The notes under the pieces: model-generated | The model's input: only the letters and a program-made list of their open reading frames with translations | What the model was told of the DNA's origin: nothing | Databases searched by the model: none | Shown here: piece after piece, positions 32,244 to 32,262 of the stretch | Layout: every line of letters begins with the position of its first letter | Numbering within the stretch: position 1 is the first letter of the stretch | Position numbers and translations under genes: made by a program | Origin: Planctomycetaceae bacterium | Lineage (GTDB): Bacteria > Planctomycetota > Planctomycetia > Pirellulales > Pirellulaceae | Length of the DNA stretch: 32,262 nt | NCBI GenBank assembly: GCA_007127095.1 | Contig: SKZY01000273.1 | Span: 1 to 32,262 of the forward strand | Reading direction: 5' to 3'

Positions 32244-32262
32244 AAGTAGCCCCGGGTGAGCG
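32244..32262. repeat. Truncated second copy of the AAGTAGC...CGGGTGAGCG element
   Basis: AAGTAGCCCCGGGTGAGCG at the window edge matches 16198-16220 (AAGTAGCTCCG, then TTCGGGTGAGCG) apart from one substitution and a four-base gap. The rest of the element lies outside the window. Confidence 0.5.

Overview
The window is GC-rich DNA from what looks like a member of the Planctomycetota, probably a Pirellulaceae (Rhodopirellula-like) species. This is inferred from the gene content: a rhomboid protease with a C-terminal cytoplasmic tail, a CheB-CheR-PAS-kinase hybrid, Tat-exported TIM-barrel proteins, and a SufU/SufS pair beside an orphan ParA. Mixed ATG/GTG/TTG starts, weak Shine-Dalgarno sequences and scattered single operons of core metabolism fit the same picture. 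No tRNA, rRNA, CRISPR array or intact insertion sequence was seen.

Left part (1-10925). The 5' end of a Tat-signal gene runs off the left edge (minus strand). It is followed by a tiny lipoprotein gene with a clear terminator. A minus-strand pair dapB-speA (lysine/diaminopimelate and polyamine synthesis) diverges from tkt (transketolase). Next comes a tightly overlapping plus-strand operon: a Sua5/TsaC-phosphatase fusion, rpiB and holB. It is followed by a rhomboid protease and a Tat-exported sugar-isomerase-like protein.

Middle part (10926-16203). A gene-poor stretch carries the decayed remnant of a pRiA4b ORF-3/IS1096-TnpR-like gene and a small SpoIIAA-like gene. After it lies a very large signalling protein (about 1330 residues) joining CheB methylesterase, CheR methyltransferase, a coiled coil, two PAS domains, a histidine kinase and a receiver.

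Right-middle part (16204-25401). A GT-C membrane glycosyltransferase gene overlaps the end of a threonine aldolase gene (minus strand). Divergent to them is a compact hisD-hisC-hisB operon. It converges on a minus-strand operon read as hypothetical-parA-sufU-sufS. A large imperfect palindrome sits between the two convergent operons.

Right part (25402-32262). A divergent promoter region drives a 1309-residue Tex-like protein with acidic/Ala-rich insertions, an S1 domain and a long RGG-type tail. That gene is translationally coupled to a 162-residue protein of unknown function. This pair is the best candidate in the window for something undescribed. Then follow a zinc-ribbon methyltransferase (converging with a 19-base overlap), a 14-bp tandem repeat in a divergent intergenic region, a spermidine-synthase-like protein, and a possible outer-membrane beta-barrel remnant.

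Promoter-like elements with an 18-base spacer and a TACATT/TACAAT/TAAAAT -10 box recur upstream of several operons. Short dispersed palindromes recur in the intergenic regions.
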